DNA from: Mya arenaria
Lineage: Eukaryota; Mollusca; Bivalvia; Myida; Myidae
Assembly: GCF_026914265.1 (NCBI RefSeq)
Contig: NC_069124.1
Span: 4,146,213 to 4,210,212, forward strand
Direction: 5' to 3'
Length of the DNA: 64,000 nucleotides
Under the pieces are notes generated by a model that did not search any database, had not been told where the DNA came from, and was given only the letters and a program-made list of their open reading frames with translations. The position numbers and the translations under genes were made by a program. Positions 12,119 through 24,817 of the stretch are shown here, in pieces. Numbering within the stretch: position 1 is the stretch's first letter; each line of letters begins with the position of its first letter.

Positions 12119-12925
12119 TACACTTATTTATATATAATAACATTATTGATGTATTTCCTTCCTGTGAATATAAAATTCGGTAGTTCCTATAACCACCGGA
12201 CCGGAAGTGGCGGAAGTGAAGCAGCTGTCAAACATTGTCGAACGATTTTTAACATTTTATACCTAAGGAAGTATTTTTTCCATCATTTATTTGTCGATTT
12301 AGCTAACTGTAAAATACAATTATATCATGTGAAGTGTACTGTATATATCTAAAAAAAACTTAGCCAGTGATGATTGCAAAAGTGATGATTTTTTTCCAAT
12401 GTCCTATATGGACAACAGACACCCGATCTGAAATAACAGAGATGTTAAATTTCTTTACTTATAGATTTTAGGATGTAAACAAAAAAAGAAGAGCACCACC
12501 TGTGGTTGGAGCCAAATGTACATACTCAATCACAAGGAGGAAAAGCCTGGATATTATAACATGATTACTTCACCCCAGTTACATAATTTTATGTCCAATC
12601 ATCAAAATCAGCCCAAATCAATCAATATTTATGTTTTTACCAAAACCATGGGTGAGCTCAGCATTGATAAGGTACAATGTAAATATGGTATAAGATAAAC
12701 AAGTTCCGCAATTTTTGATAATTAAATATCCAGTATAATGAAAGTGACCCAGAAAGAACGACTTTCAAATTCCAAAAACATTTACAACAATATTTATGGG
12801 AAAATGAACTGTTTTTCGAAAGGGAAACTAAGAAGGCAGTAAATTTCTCCAAAAACAACAACACTGGATCTTAAGAAGAAAATCGAAGGAAAACAAGTGT
12901 CTGCATTAAATGCGCTGTTGAAAAC

Positions 12926-13120
12926 TTACGCATTCAATTGTTGTGTGATGGACTCCCACAACTCCTTCTTCTCCTTCCCCCCAAGGGAAGCACCTCTAAA
13001 GGATCCAAATAGCTTCTGCCTTTTGGATGAAATCAGCTCAAGAGCTGTGCTCTTTTCTTCCTCAGACCAATTGGTCGAGCGTTTTTTGGCAGCCATAATC
13101 GGTCTATGCAGACGGTCCAA
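12926..13120 (-). pseudogene. Myb/SANT-like protein of Harbinger element (first exon)
   Basis: A minus-strand frame contains MAAKKRSTNWSEEEKSTALE, then KRQKLFGSF and KKELWESITQQLNA. This is a trihelix/Myb-SANT-like DNA-binding domain, the usual second protein of PIF/Harbinger elements, which helps the transposase reach DNA and the nucleus. The frame runs into a GTAAGT donor (exon end about 12930), so this is a first exon. I could not identify a following exon toward 12.4 kb. Confidence 0.75.
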
Positions 13121-13313
13121 TGTTATGACATATACTACTGGTCATTCTCCTTTTGAAGAGTATTCATGCCGTTTAAGCGAATCAACGGAAAGATAATCTC
13201 GATCAACTAATCACAGCTTCGTGAAATCGGATTAAAACAAGTGGATCAGCTAAATCGTTTAACGAATTTAATCCCGTTTTTTATCCGATTAGTTAATCTT
13301 TTTCGAGAAATCG

Positions 13314-14250
13314 TGACCTGGACGATTAAATTGACATTGGTATAAATGTAAGTTGACGTCGAAACTGACTTCGGTATAAAGGTAACGTTGACGTCGAAAC
13401 TGACATCGGTGTAAAGGTGACGTTGACGTCGAAACTGACATCGATGTGAAGGTAACGTTGACGTCCAAATTGACATCGGAATAATTTAGGAATAAATTGC
13501 GGGGTTGATGTCACACCGCAATTCATTCCTTATATTTACAACAATAGTTCATTCTTTCATTCAAGAATTGTTAAAAAAATACTTCATTTCATTTGAGAAA
13601 ACCTTTCAGGATTCCTTTCTAACCCATTCTGTAAATAAAACGACCCGAAAATAACCGGAAACATTTTTTCAAATGACGTCACAATAACGCGGGAAAAGAT
13701 CAACCACTTGAAATCACTTTTAAACGTAAATTTGAAACACTAATAGCGACAATACATTTAAAATAAAATAAATTAACACTTTCTAAAATGTTGACTTATA
13801 TTTTAAGGGATCTGCTGACACAATACAAACAATAACAAGATCAATGTCAAAACTGACATCGGCATGAAGGTGACGTGGACGTCGAAACTGACATCGGTAT
13901 GAAGGTGACTTGGACGTCGAAACTGACATCGGTATGAAGGTGACGTGGACGTCCAAACTGACATCGGTATTAGGGTGACGTGGACGTGAAAACTGACATC
14001 GGTATGAAAGTGACCTGGAAGTCAAAACTGACATCGGCATGAGGATGACATGGACGTCAAAACTGACATCGGCATGAAGGTGACGTTGACGTCCAAACTG
14101 ACATCGGTATGATAGTGACGTGGACGTCAAAACTGACCTCGGTATGAGGGTGACGTGGACGTCAAAACTGACATCGGTATGAAGGCGACGTGGAATTCAA
14201 AACTGACATCGGCATGAGGATGACGTGGACGTCAAAACTGACTTATGATT
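13314..14250. repeat. 35-bp minisatellite, right part, with dispersed repeat insert
   Basis: Units of the type 'gacgtcgaaactgacatcggtatgaaggtgacgtg'. The period of 35 was measured from 13864, 13899 and 13934. The array is interrupted at about 13515-13845 by a dispersed repeat. Confidence 0.85.
13515..13845. repeat. Dispersed approximately 320-bp repeat, copy 1
   Basis: Homologous in the same orientation to 39030-39345: shared blocks include ttctttccttatattta/tcattccttatatttac, tcaagaattgtta, cacttttaaacgtaaa and gacacaatacaaaca. It contains no gene. It is inserted in the 35-bp satellite here and lies just upstream of a LINE at the second site. Confidence 0.75.
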
Positions 14251-14399
14251 GACTGGTTTGAGAGATCTTATAACCGTTTTTATTCTTTGATCAATAACTT
14301 AAGTTTCAACCTCGGTAAGGCATGAACTGATTAGAACACATGTGTTGCCTTACGTAAACTAGCAAAATTTTAAAAGCAAAAATGTACAACTTCCATCGA

Positions 14400-14643
14400 T
14401 AAATCATTGTAAGAATAACAAGAGCTGTCACTGAGACAGCGCGCTCGACTATTCCGCCGCTTTTCAGTGTAAGGATTGAAAAGTTTTGGCGAAACATGCA
14501 TAGATCACTGTTAGATTAGATTTCAGTGCAATACATGATGTGCTGAGATATTAACAGGAATGTGGTTACATGGAAAATTTTAACCAGAATTTTTAAGTCT
14601 AATAATACAGGGCCATTATTTGTAAAATACAGTTATCTAACTT
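14400..14643. repeat. Approximately 180-bp bivalve-type tandem repeat, left part
   Basis: Begins with the head aagagctgtcactgagacag and continues 'gcaatacatgatgtgctgagatatt ... aaccagaatttttaagtct'. The same repeat continues as a tandem array at 25530-26350. The break falls at tctaactt (14636-14643), which recurs at 25530-25537, marking the target duplication of the LINE between them. Confidence 0.75.
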
Positions 14644-15155
14644 AGTTTAGTTTAGTTTAAACATATTTATTCAGTTCATTATACACAAGAAATCAATACA
14701 CAATGTACGAATGTATAATATAGAATGATTCTGAGCGGATTGGAAGACAAGCATTTTAAATGCTGATATAAGTTCCTTTCCGTGTAGAAGATTACATGTT
14801 CTAGATTTTAATGAAATTCGGTTATATAGCTGATAAGGATGTGGGCTAGAATGTGTCGCAAATCTACAAACGCATGCTTTGTAGCAGAAACGTAGTGAGC
14901 AATAGAAATAATAATTTTATGTGAGTGTGCATACTAAGTGAGTTGATACAGTATGCTTAACTTTAAAGAAAGAACAAAAATAAACGTTAAAAAGTAAGAA
15001 GGTAAGAAATGTTGTCACACATATTGTGATGGTCACGTGATTGTGTAATGGCGGACTTTTTTGCTCACTAAAAAAACTATGATAAAATATGGACTAATAT
15101 GTGATCTCTGTAACATAAATGGATTTTTTGTGTCTGCAAGAGTTCTATTAACCAT

Positions 15156-16300
15156 ATGGGTAAAGGAAAGAAGCACAGAGTGAGAGAGAAACGTAAAAAG
15201 AGTAGTGAAACAGACTCGGATGATCGAACCTATAAACAGGCCAAATATGGCCGAAACATTGTTATAGACCCAGAGGCCAGTGATTTTTCTACAAGTAAGG
15301 CCATTTATCCAGATTATGACTCAAGTGATGCTGATTAGGAAGATAGTGTGGATGTGAGTGATGTTATTGGTGTAGCCAACAGTGTGTTGTACGAAAACTC
15401 GAACTTGGACTTTCACACCGAGCCAGGTATACATAGTTCAGTGTTTGATTCACCTGTCCCACTTTCTAAAAAATAGACATAAGGGGTTGAGTGAAAGTAG
15501 TCCCATCAACATCACACATCCAAAAATGGAGGCCGGTAGCACCGAGCAAAAGATTGACTGGTTAGTGAAGGCCGTTGGTGAGATGAAGGTGAACCAAGAT
15601 AGAAACCGGAGTGCATTAGAAAGCAAAATAAACAGACTCAAAAACGAATTCATAGTTGAAATAGACAAGGAAGTGAAATCCCTACGCGATGAAATATCCA
15701 GAGAACTGGGTCGAGAAAGCGAGCGTATTGACGCCGTATTGAGAACTGTTTAGTCGATAGAGGGCCGAGTTGGATCATTAGAGCAGACGCATGAATTCCC
15801 CGCGCGTGCAAACGGCGAGACGACTGACAATGATAACGGTGATCATTTGACCCGTGCGCCTGTAGGATTTAGGCCAGGTAACGGGGACGACTCGGACAGG
15901 TCAATTATGGCCAGCGGGGTCAACTACCAGGACGGCGAGGACGTTATCTCAAAGGCGAGATACATCATTGTCAGTCTAGGTACTGATGTAGCTGAGAGTG
16001 TTTATGTACAACGGTAAACCAGGCCTTATTAAAGTAGTTCTCAGAAAAAGAGAAGAAAAGGTAGCTATACTGAGAAACAAAATGAAGCTAAAAGACTCAG
16101 ATCATTATAAACAAGTCTACATAAAGAGCTGCAAAAGTCACGCGGAAAGACTGATAAAGTTAAATGCGCGTACAATCTTGCAGCAATTACCACAGGGGCA
16201 CGACCTTCGAGTCGATGCGAATGGTCGTATCAGGAGAGGGAATCGGCAAGAACATCAGCAACAACAGGGTAACATCCGGCAGCATGTCGCCACGGACTAG
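15156..16300 (+). pseudogene. LINE ORF1 remnant
   Basis: Broken over several frames: ATG 15156 with a basic N-terminus (MGKGKKHRVREKRKK) and stop at 15336-15338; then 15382-15753 with coiled-coil-like charged helices around EIDKEVKSLRDEISRELGRE; then 15998-16300 with PGLIKVVLRKREEKVAILRN and KSHAERLIKLNARTILQQLP, the C-terminal nucleic-acid-binding part seen in LINE ORF1 proteins. At least two stops and one frame change make it non-functional. Confidence 0.7.
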
Positions 16301-16329
16301 GACGGCCCCCGACCCAATGGAACACTAAA

Positions 16330-19300
16330 ACTTGCCCACATTAATGTCTGCGGGTGGACCGAAGGGAATCATTTACTACGCGAAGAACTTATCCGCTGTT
16401 TGAATGCGGACATTATAACAGTGATAGAAACTCAGTTATCTGGTAACAATGTCATAAATTGTGAGAGTTATAGGTTGTTTGGTTATAACAGAATAGAAAT
16501 ACACAGGCGAGCGCCGAAACCCTCAGGTAGTGTTGGTATTCTGATTAAACAATCCGTAGCGGACGCTTACGAGGTTTGCATAGTGGATAAATTATATAAA
16601 GGAATACTCGCATTAAAGTTAACCCATCGTGAGACAGAATCGGACTTAGTCATTTTTGCTTGTTACCTACCTCCTGAGAATTCTGTCTGGGGACGAGATG
16701 GCCAGTCATTCTTTGCACATTTACTGTCATTAATTTATACTCACGGCGATTGCGACTATATGTTTATCGGGGCTGACTTTAACGCTAGAATCGGTTGCCT
16801 TTCTGATATACTGGAAGGTTGTGACTCGGTCCCGCAACGCGTTTCTATAGAAAAATCAATAAATCAACATGGACATACGTTTATAGAATTTCTTAATGAT
16901 GCCAAACTCTGTGTATTAAATGGTAGATTTACGTCAGACAATTATACGTCAATTTCAACAAAGGGGAACTCTGTAGTCGACTACCTATGCGCTCCACAAG
17001 ACATGTTTGATAGGTTTAAATCGTTTACCGTATTAACAGTTAAAGAGATCACAGATCGTCATGATTTGCACGGGTTAATTGGTGTGCGGTCACGCTTGCC
17101 ATTCGGCTTTGTTAGCAGAAACTGATTTGGGTTTTTGTGAAACAGACTATAGTATGCATGGTTCGAGTAACAGTGAAAATCAACCACGTTTTAATCTTAA
17201 GCGTATCCCAAATGACTTTATGGACAGTGATATGGCAAAACGTGTAATTGTAAATATGATCACTAGAATGGAGAGGTGTAGAAAGACACAGAGTGAAATT
17301 GATGATATTTACGATTATTTATGTGAGGTTATTCTTAAGGAAATGTCATACAATATCCCCAAATCACATATGTCTCGTAGAACGCAGAAGCGGCGAAAAC
17401 ATACGAAACCGTTCTGGAACGATGAACTGCAATCCCTGTGGAACATTTTGTGTAGGAAGTAATAAGACTTTTTAAGATGTGACAGAAACAACTGCAATAG
17501 ACAGAGATTGCATAATGAGTATTAAAACGCTCGCAATAACTTTAATAAACTGTTACGCCAGACGGAACGAGCATATAGGCGCGCTCAAGCTATTGAAATC
17601 GACGAGATCTCGACTTCAAATGCAAATGAATTCTGGCAAAAGATAAAACGTTTAGGGCCAAGAAAAGATAATTCCATACCAATCGAAATAGTCGATAACG
17701 ACGGAAATGTCTGCAAAAATGAACAAACGGTGTTAAATAGGTGGAAAACAGACTTTGAGAAAATTTATAACTGTGATGACACGGGTTCTTTTGACGGAGA
17801 GCATTATAGACAATGTTTAAATCATAAGGAAATGCTTGAACACAGAAATGTTGACCCTCTTTACGCACCAAATGTTATTTTGAATAAAAATGTTTCTATA
17901 GAAGAGATAACAAACATTATTATGAGTGTTAAAAATGGGTCAGCCCCGAGTTATGACAGAATCCCATACGATGTTCTTAAATTCCAAGTCGGTATTGCCG
18001 TTATACAGAAATTGTTTCAGGTAATATTCGATTGTAATATTATACCATCGATTTGGCGCAAAGCTGTTATTTGCCCCATTCTGAAAGACCCAAGCACCGA
18101 CAAAAGAGTACCACTTCATTATAGAGGAATTAGCCTGTCATCATGTATAAACAAACTGTAAACATCGTTCTTAAATAAGAAAGTGTCTTCATTTTTAGAA
18201 TCTAATGACCTTTTTGGCTGATGAACAAAACGGGTTTCGGAAGGGTTGATCGTGCGAGACCCACATATTTACACTTAACAGTATTTTTCGCAACAACAAG
18301 AACGTATACACTGCTTTCATTGACCTTAAGAAGTGTTTCGATTATGTGGACCGGAAGTTGCTCCTATATAAATTGTTGCTTCACAATATTGATGGGAAAG
18401 TATACCAGTCCATAAAGAACATTTATGCAAGCTCATCTGCGTGTGTGCGTATTAACAACAGTGGACTCGCAAACAACGTCACTACAGATTGGTTTGAGTG
18501 TACTTCCGGTTTAAAACAGGGCTGCACTTTGTCGCCAACCCTCTGGGCAATATTCGCAAATGATCTTGTACAGGAGATAAAAGATTTAGGCCTTGGTGTG
18601 AGCATCGGTACAGACAACATCTCGATACTTCTGTATGCGGACGACATCGTCTTAATGTCAGACACTGAGGACAATTTACAGGCTATGCTGAACGTCATTC
18701 ACACATGGTGCAAGAAATGGCGAGTACTCATCAACACTAACAAATCGAAGTGTGTACATTTTCGTCAAGGGCGATCGAAACGCAGTGAACACGTGTTCAA
18801 AGTAGGCGATAATGTTATAGAAACCGTGGACCATTACAAATACCTGGGGGTAATTTTCGACGAGAAATACAATTTTGTGTTGAACTGCGATGCATTATCG
18901 AAAGGGGCTGGACGTGCACTAGGCGGTTTAATTAACAAAATCCATAACCTAAGATATTGGTTTTAATACGTATGAGAAACTTTTTAATTGTTGTGTATCT
19001 CCTATTCTTGAATATGGTGCAGAAACCTGGGGATACAAGTCTTTCCAAAGTATTGACAATGTCTGTCATCGTGCTCTAAGATACAATTTCGGAGTACATC
19101 GATTTGCGCCACTGTTAGCTTTATACGGAGACTCTGGCTGGGTTCCCAGTGTGTTTAAACGTAAACTGTCAATATTACGTTTTTGGAACAGACTATTACT
19201 AATGGACAATGAAAGGCTAACAAAGAAAGTGTTTATGTACGATTATAATAGATGTAATAATAACTGGTCTAGTGATGTTAAATCTATATTAATCAGTCTA

Positions 19301-19807
19301 AATCTTGAGCAACATTTTTATGTAAGATCTTGTGTTGAGCTCTCAAATGTAAATGATCTTATTAGAGACTTATACAGTGAACAGTGGACAAATGACGTGC
19401 AGAATGTGAGAAAACTTCGCACGTACAGACAGTTTAAATCCACGTTTAAAAAGGAAGACTATTTATTACTGAATGTACCAAAATATGAACGCTCTCTTTT
19501 GTGCCAATTCCGTTTCGGAATTTTACCAATACGAATCGAAACTGGACGCTTTGTTGGTGAACCCCCCGAAAATAGACTATGTAGACTTTGCAACAGTAAC
19601 CAAGTTGAAAGTGAAATTCATTTCCTTTTACAATGTGATACATATACAAACATTAGAAATAGTTTACTTAGTACCACTGATGTTTTAAACAACGTTAGCC
19701 TACCATTATCTGATAAATTATGTTCACTTATGCATTCACATCCCAGAAAGATTGCCAAATTTGTAACTAAGGCGTATTTATTAAGAAGAAGTTTGTTGTA
19801 TTATTAA
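16330..19807 (+). pseudogene. LINE ORF2 (endonuclease-RT), broken
   Basis: Endonuclease in 16400-17125: AHINVCGW just before, VIETQL, FIGADFNARIG, VVDYLCA, and RHDLHGLIG in place of the usual S-D-H. Reverse transcriptase pieces in 17730-18161 (GSAPSYDRIPYDVLK; HYRGISLSSCINKL) and 18346-18966 (SGLKQGCTLSPTLW; LLYADDIVLMSD with the YADD catalytic pair). The C-terminal part in 19151-19807 has a CRLC...H...C motif. Frame changes occur near 17110, 17460, 18160-18220 and 18966, so there is no continuous product. Confidence 0.85.
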
Positions 19808-20095
19808 AACCAACATATTTTCATATTTCTCGCTAACAACATGTATTACCATGTTTATTTAATTTGTATTATCTGTCATTACTGTTTTGTAATAATGTAT
19901 ATTAATTGACCTTGCTATAATTATTACCATTTATGTTGTAAGGTGACTTATATGTCCACTGGGCCCGGTGTAAAATATTTTGTCTATATTGCATGATATT
20001 ATGTATATTTTGCATTACACATGTCACTATAATAAACAATTTTCTTATCATATTGACCGGCCGTCCGTAATCAAGGGTGAGCCCGCACCGCGCTC

Positions 20096-23000
20096 TTAAC
20101 ACCATACGTCAAACCGTTTGGTTGCAGCAATAAAGTTCTGGACTCGTGTAAAGAGAAGTCTGTTTTCCTCCTGTGAAAGATGTTCGTTGCCATACAGGAG
20201 GTTGTAAGCAGTTGTCGCACAGGGCAAGTCAGAAAAGTATAGAGGACGGATATCTTGACATCTCGGACACTGAATAAGGTAGTGAGTGGGAGTTTCAGTT
20301 GCACCGCAGATGCATAGAGGAGTTTCCGATAGATCACGGCGATGGAGCTCAAACTGCAAAGTACTACATCCAAGACGAAGGCGTGTATGATATATCTGCA
20401 TTCTTCTTGTGCCGAACTTATAAAGATGTGCTGACCATGGTATTGTTCTGCTTTGTAGTTTTGTTTTGAATGTCGGAAGTGTTGGCGCTGAGCGCACACT
20501 TAAGGGGAGTGCGTTCCATTCCCTGATTGTAAGGGGCAAGAAGGAGGAACCGTAGGATTGTGTTCGAGTGTGTATTGTTGGAACGTCATTGGCAGAGCGG
20601 AGCAAGTAGACTTGGTTGTTGTGAACAGGAATGCGGGTGGATAAATATGATGGGCTGAGGTTGTTTTTCATTTTGTAAAAAAGTATGAGCCTATGATGGC
20701 GTCTTCTTTCAGCCAAAGAAATCCAGTTAAGGTCGTTAAGTAGCTAATTGATGTTACAAAATTTTGTTGCTCCTGTGATTATTCTGGCAGCCTCGTTTTG
20801 GACGGATTCGATGTCGTTCTTTAGGTTATTAGGACAATTGTCCCAGACCACGTCACTGTATTCAAGAAGCGGCCTGATGAAGGATATATACATGCGTATG
20901 AGGCTTTGTCGAGATAAATGATATTTCAGAGATCTTAAGATACCAATTCGCTGCCAAGCTTTGTTTAATATAGACGATATGTGTGGCGCCCATTTAGCAT
21001 CATTCGACAGGGTTAGACAAATATGCTTGTGAGTTTCGACTTCATTCACTGGAACTTGATCCATAACTATTTCGGGATGCGCTCGCCTGTTACGTTTGCG
21101 TGAAAACAACATCGATTCTGTTTAGGCAGGATTGAAAGTCACCAACCAGGACTTGGACCAAGTAAGGATTTTGGACAAGTCGTTATTAAAAACGGAACTG
21201 GCTTCAATGGGGTCATCAACGATGATTTACAAACTGGTGTCGTCAGCAAAAAGGCGAATATTGGCTTGAATTTCAAAGACAATGTCGTTTATGTAGACAA
21301 GAAAAAGGAGAGGACCTAGGATGGAACCTTGAGGCACGCCGGCGTTAATAGATTTCCAAGATGAAGACTAGTTTGAAATAACATCTCGTTGTTTGCGGTC
21401 TGACAGATAAGAAGAAAACCAATCGAGAAGTGAACCTTCTATACCAATGGAAGAGAGTTTGTAGGGAAGACCTCGGTTCCATACTCTGTCTAAGGGTTTC
21501 GATATATCGCAGAAGACGGCGCGAACTTCTTTACCTTCATCCAGTGCTCTACAGATGTCATCGTAAAGATACGTGAGCTGGTTCACTGTGAAGTCGCCTT
21601 TGATGAAGCCAGATTGCAATTTACTAAGAATGTTATTTGTAACAAGGTAGTTGTACACATATTTGTGGACACAGCGTTCCATGAGTTTTCCGTCGCAACT
21701 GAGAAGTGAGATAGGACGATAGTTGGAAGGATTTGAAGGATCCGACTTTTTGAAAATTGGTGTAACATTTGCAAGCTTCCAAGAGTTAGGAAAAACTGAA
21801 CGCTGAAGTAGTTTGTTGTGAAAGCGTGAGAGTGGTTCAGCTAATTCGACTGCACCTTCTTTCAGTAGCCTCGGACTGACTAGATCGGGACCGCTGGCTT
21901 TAGAAGGGTCAATAAGAGATATGGCATCCTTTACGTCTTTAGTCGTAATAGTAATTGATAGAAGTGATGAATCAGCTGTTGGTAAATCTGGAGGATCATG
22001 ATCAGTACTTTCAAGGTTAGACTGTGAGCAGAAGAAGGCGTTAAGGAATGAAGCTTTAGCTTCGTCTGTGTTTGCTTCCATGCCGTTTTCAATCAGTGTA
22101 GGGATACTTGATGACATATGTTTGTTGGTGAGCTGTTTTGCCAGTTTGAACCATTTCTTTGCTGTTATATTGTCTGTGTCAATTATCTTTGTATGGTAGT
22201 CAGCCTTAGATTTTCGAATTAAGGATGTTGTTTCGTTTCGGATTTTTCTGAATTGAGACCAATTGATTCTTCTTTGTATGTTGCCTTAGCCCGTTGGTGC
22301 ATTTTACGATGTTGTCTGATTTTTTTTTCTAATGTCATTGTTCATCCAGGGACCATCGTTTGGTCGAATATTGACTACTCTGTTTGGTTTACTATCTGAT
22401 GCTGCTGATATTATTGTCTTATATATATTTTCAGCAATCCTGTCAAGGTCGTTGTCGAATAGAAGAGAATTCCAGTCAGTCGAACGGAGATGACTTCGAT
22501 ATTTAGAGAAAACACCTTTCTCATAAAGCCAGATGCGTTTGTTGAAACATGACTGCGATGGTTTGGTAAATCTGAAAACAGTCACAATGGGACTATGGAA
22601 GCGAACAAGATCTGTGATGAAAGGGTCGGCCAAAAAACTAGAAAGAACATGGTGGCGATGTTTCACGAACATGAGATCAATGAGAGCATTTGATTGCTCA
22701 GTAAAGTGGGTAGGGGAATCGATGAGCTGCTCCGCATTGTAGGAAGCAATCAGCCTGCTCATCTTGTTTGCTGCAGATGGAGCGATGTTTATGTTAAAAT
22801 CGCCAGCCACAAGTATATTATCATAATGGCCATCGAAGGCCCCGTCTAGACTTTGTTCCATGTTAAGCCATTGGGTATTGTTTGAGTTTGGGGGACGGTA
22901 TATTCCACCAATGAGAAGTTTATGTCGGTTAACATGAAGTTCAACCCAAAGGGCCTCAAGTCCGTTCACATGTAGCTCTGTTCGTTCAGATGCGCTGATT

Positions 23001-23535
23001 CCATCACGAACATATATGGCGACGCCTCCGCCGCTCGATCCTGTCTATCACAACGAAATGGCGAGCTGAAGTTAGGAATATGCAAGTCATCATTTGAAGT
23101 GGTCTGATTAAGCCATGTTTCTGTGAAGACAAGAATGTCATACAGTTGAGCTTCGTTTACCAAAATGTCGATCTTAGGTTTAAGGCTTTGAATGTTAAGA
23201 TGCATAATACTCAAGCCCGCTTCAGTTAGCTTTGAGTAAGAATCGAGCAGGGAACTCGTATCGGGCGACCCATCATCAGGGCATGGACCAGGATTGGTTT
23301 CTATGTCGCCGGACCTGCAAATTTTTAGGAGAGATATAAAGATAAGTGATAGGAAGCAACAGGGATGCATACGAGAATCGAAGTAAAACACGTCCAGTGT
23401 TCTGGCGTCAGGTTTGCAGCAGTGATAACGCCAGTACATATTTATGCTGTTAAAAAATGATAGTAATGTATGGATGACGCCGAATGAGAAATAGCAAGGC
23501 GAATGAGTGAGAAACGGACGGAGTGCCAAAGACAT
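20096..23535 (-). pseudogene. LINE ORF2 with N-terminal 2A-like motif, broken
   Basis: Minus-strand frame from ATG 23535. A hydrophobic stretch (FLSLIFISLL) is followed by RSGDIETNPGP at 23283-23320, the canonical 2A-like D-I-E-x-N-P-G-P signature. Then come an AP endonuclease (HLNIQSL, VFTETWLN, VAGDFNI), RT blocks ([37 protein letters not shown] with catalytic FADD near 21250), and a C-terminal CICGATETPTHYLIQCP motif. The RT plus C-terminus layout is CR1/L2-like. Breaks occur near 22966-23030, 22130-22300, 21365, 21120 and 20740, so it is inactive. Confidence 0.85.
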
Positions 23536-23913
23536 AGGCCGGTAATATGTGTGACATCGTTAACAGAAATGTAAAAGAGAGTACTGAGTAATTGAAACAT
23601 AGATGATGAGATCAGCGCGTTATTTCAAGGAGCTTCGAATAATTTTGACAATTAATGTAAAGTCATTATAATATAATTATGTTTAGCAAGGGAATTAGAC
23701 CTTCAGAGGAGGCAGTATTTATATTTAAAACGTTCATTCTAGCTGCGGTAGTCCTTTGATGCATGGTGGATTGGTACAAAAAGTAGAATGAGAGACGTTG
23801 GTTTGTGTGTATGCTAATGTGTGAGATTGACCGACAAAATGGCACGCGTTATTTATTCAGTAAATTCTTGTAAGGATTTTTCATTTAGAATTGATCGAAT
23901 CTTGAAGAGAATT

Positions 23914-23916
<3 letters not shown>

Positions 23917-23947
<31 letters not shown>
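23917..23947. repeat. (GT)n microsatellite
   Basis: About 15 uninterrupted GT dinucleotides, within the non-coding stretch between the minus-strand LINE ORFs. Confidence 0.95.
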
Positions 23948-23950
<3 letters not shown>

Positions 23951-24817
23951 ACAGCAAGCGTATACTCGTTAATCCGAACAAAAACTCCATCATGAAATAC
24001 GAATGAGTTATTATGAATGAATGAATGAGATAACAATGATGATTTTGCACGATATTCCTTACAGTTATGGCAATATTCCTTTTAAGGAAAGCAACAATAA
24101 TTGGCAATGATTAACATTTATAATAATTACCTTATGTGAAGGTGAAACACCCAGCGTGATATAAGTTTAGTTAATCTTATTGTCATGTTGTATTTTTCAG
24201 AACAAAGTAGGTAAACGAAATCAACATGTAAAAGAATGGTAGAATATACACGGTGGGAGTTTCTTAGCAAAAGTTTAAAAGCACCATGTACAAAATCAAG
24301 AAGACAATATACAATAATCAATTGGTCAATATTTTTTTCTAGGCGAGGCACACAGATTAGACACATAAATAAGTGAGTAAAGTGCGAATGTGAATATAGC
24401 CAAATTAGTGCAAAAAACACTAAAAAAAAGTGTATCCAAGACACTTAAAAACTATAGTATTATAAATAGGATTTAAATTTATCCAGGTGTATCTCTGAGG
24501 AAAATAGACTGTGCAGATTGAGCGATTTTGGGAATATTCATTAAATTCAATGGGCAGAGTAGTGGTTTCGCAATTAGAAGTACATATATATTAAATACAT
24601 GACTACACGCAATCTGGTAATAAGAAAATCCTCACGAATTAACACGTAATTACGAAATCAGGGTAGGCAATAGAGATCATAAACATGATAGCAATATATG
24701 AGCGTAATTATCATTGACTGAATATACACTGTAATACAAATTTTAAGCCTATTTAAATCGAGAGCACAGAGACAGTAAATATACACTTCCCGACAAAGCG
24801 ACCGTCACACAGTATAT

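Larger units (their letters stand above)
11506..13313 (+). mobile_element. Decayed PIF/Harbinger DNA transposon
   Basis: The ends are inverted repeats: cgatttctcgaaaaagat at 11509-11526, with its reverse complement ending at 13313. Similarity between the ends continues imperfectly for about 110 bp (aaaaacgggattaa and tttcacgaa occur in both). Inside are a HARBI1-like transposase fragment (+) and a Myb/SANT protein exon (-), the two-gene layout of PIF/Harbinger elements. An 8-bp tgacctgg lies just outside both ends (11498-11505 and 13314-13321), but this is also part of the host satellite unit, so the target duplication is unresolved. Confidence 0.85.
15022..20051 (+). mobile_element. Plus-strand LINE nested in the minus-strand LINE
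   Basis: Order: an ORF1 remnant, an apurinic endonuclease, a reverse transcriptase and a C-terminal Cys/His motif. The nucleotide catattg occurs at both presumed borders (about 15020-15026 and 20049-20055), a candidate target duplication. Directly right of the border the minus-strand LINE 3' UTR and ORF2 end begin (20096). The 3' end has AATAAA-like motifs and ttttcttatcat. Confidence 0.75.

Noticed and set aside
11498..13321. tgacctgg as an 8-bp target duplication of the Harbinger element
   Set aside because: Harbinger elements make 3-bp duplications and this octamer is part of the host satellite unit, so it is not evidence by itself.
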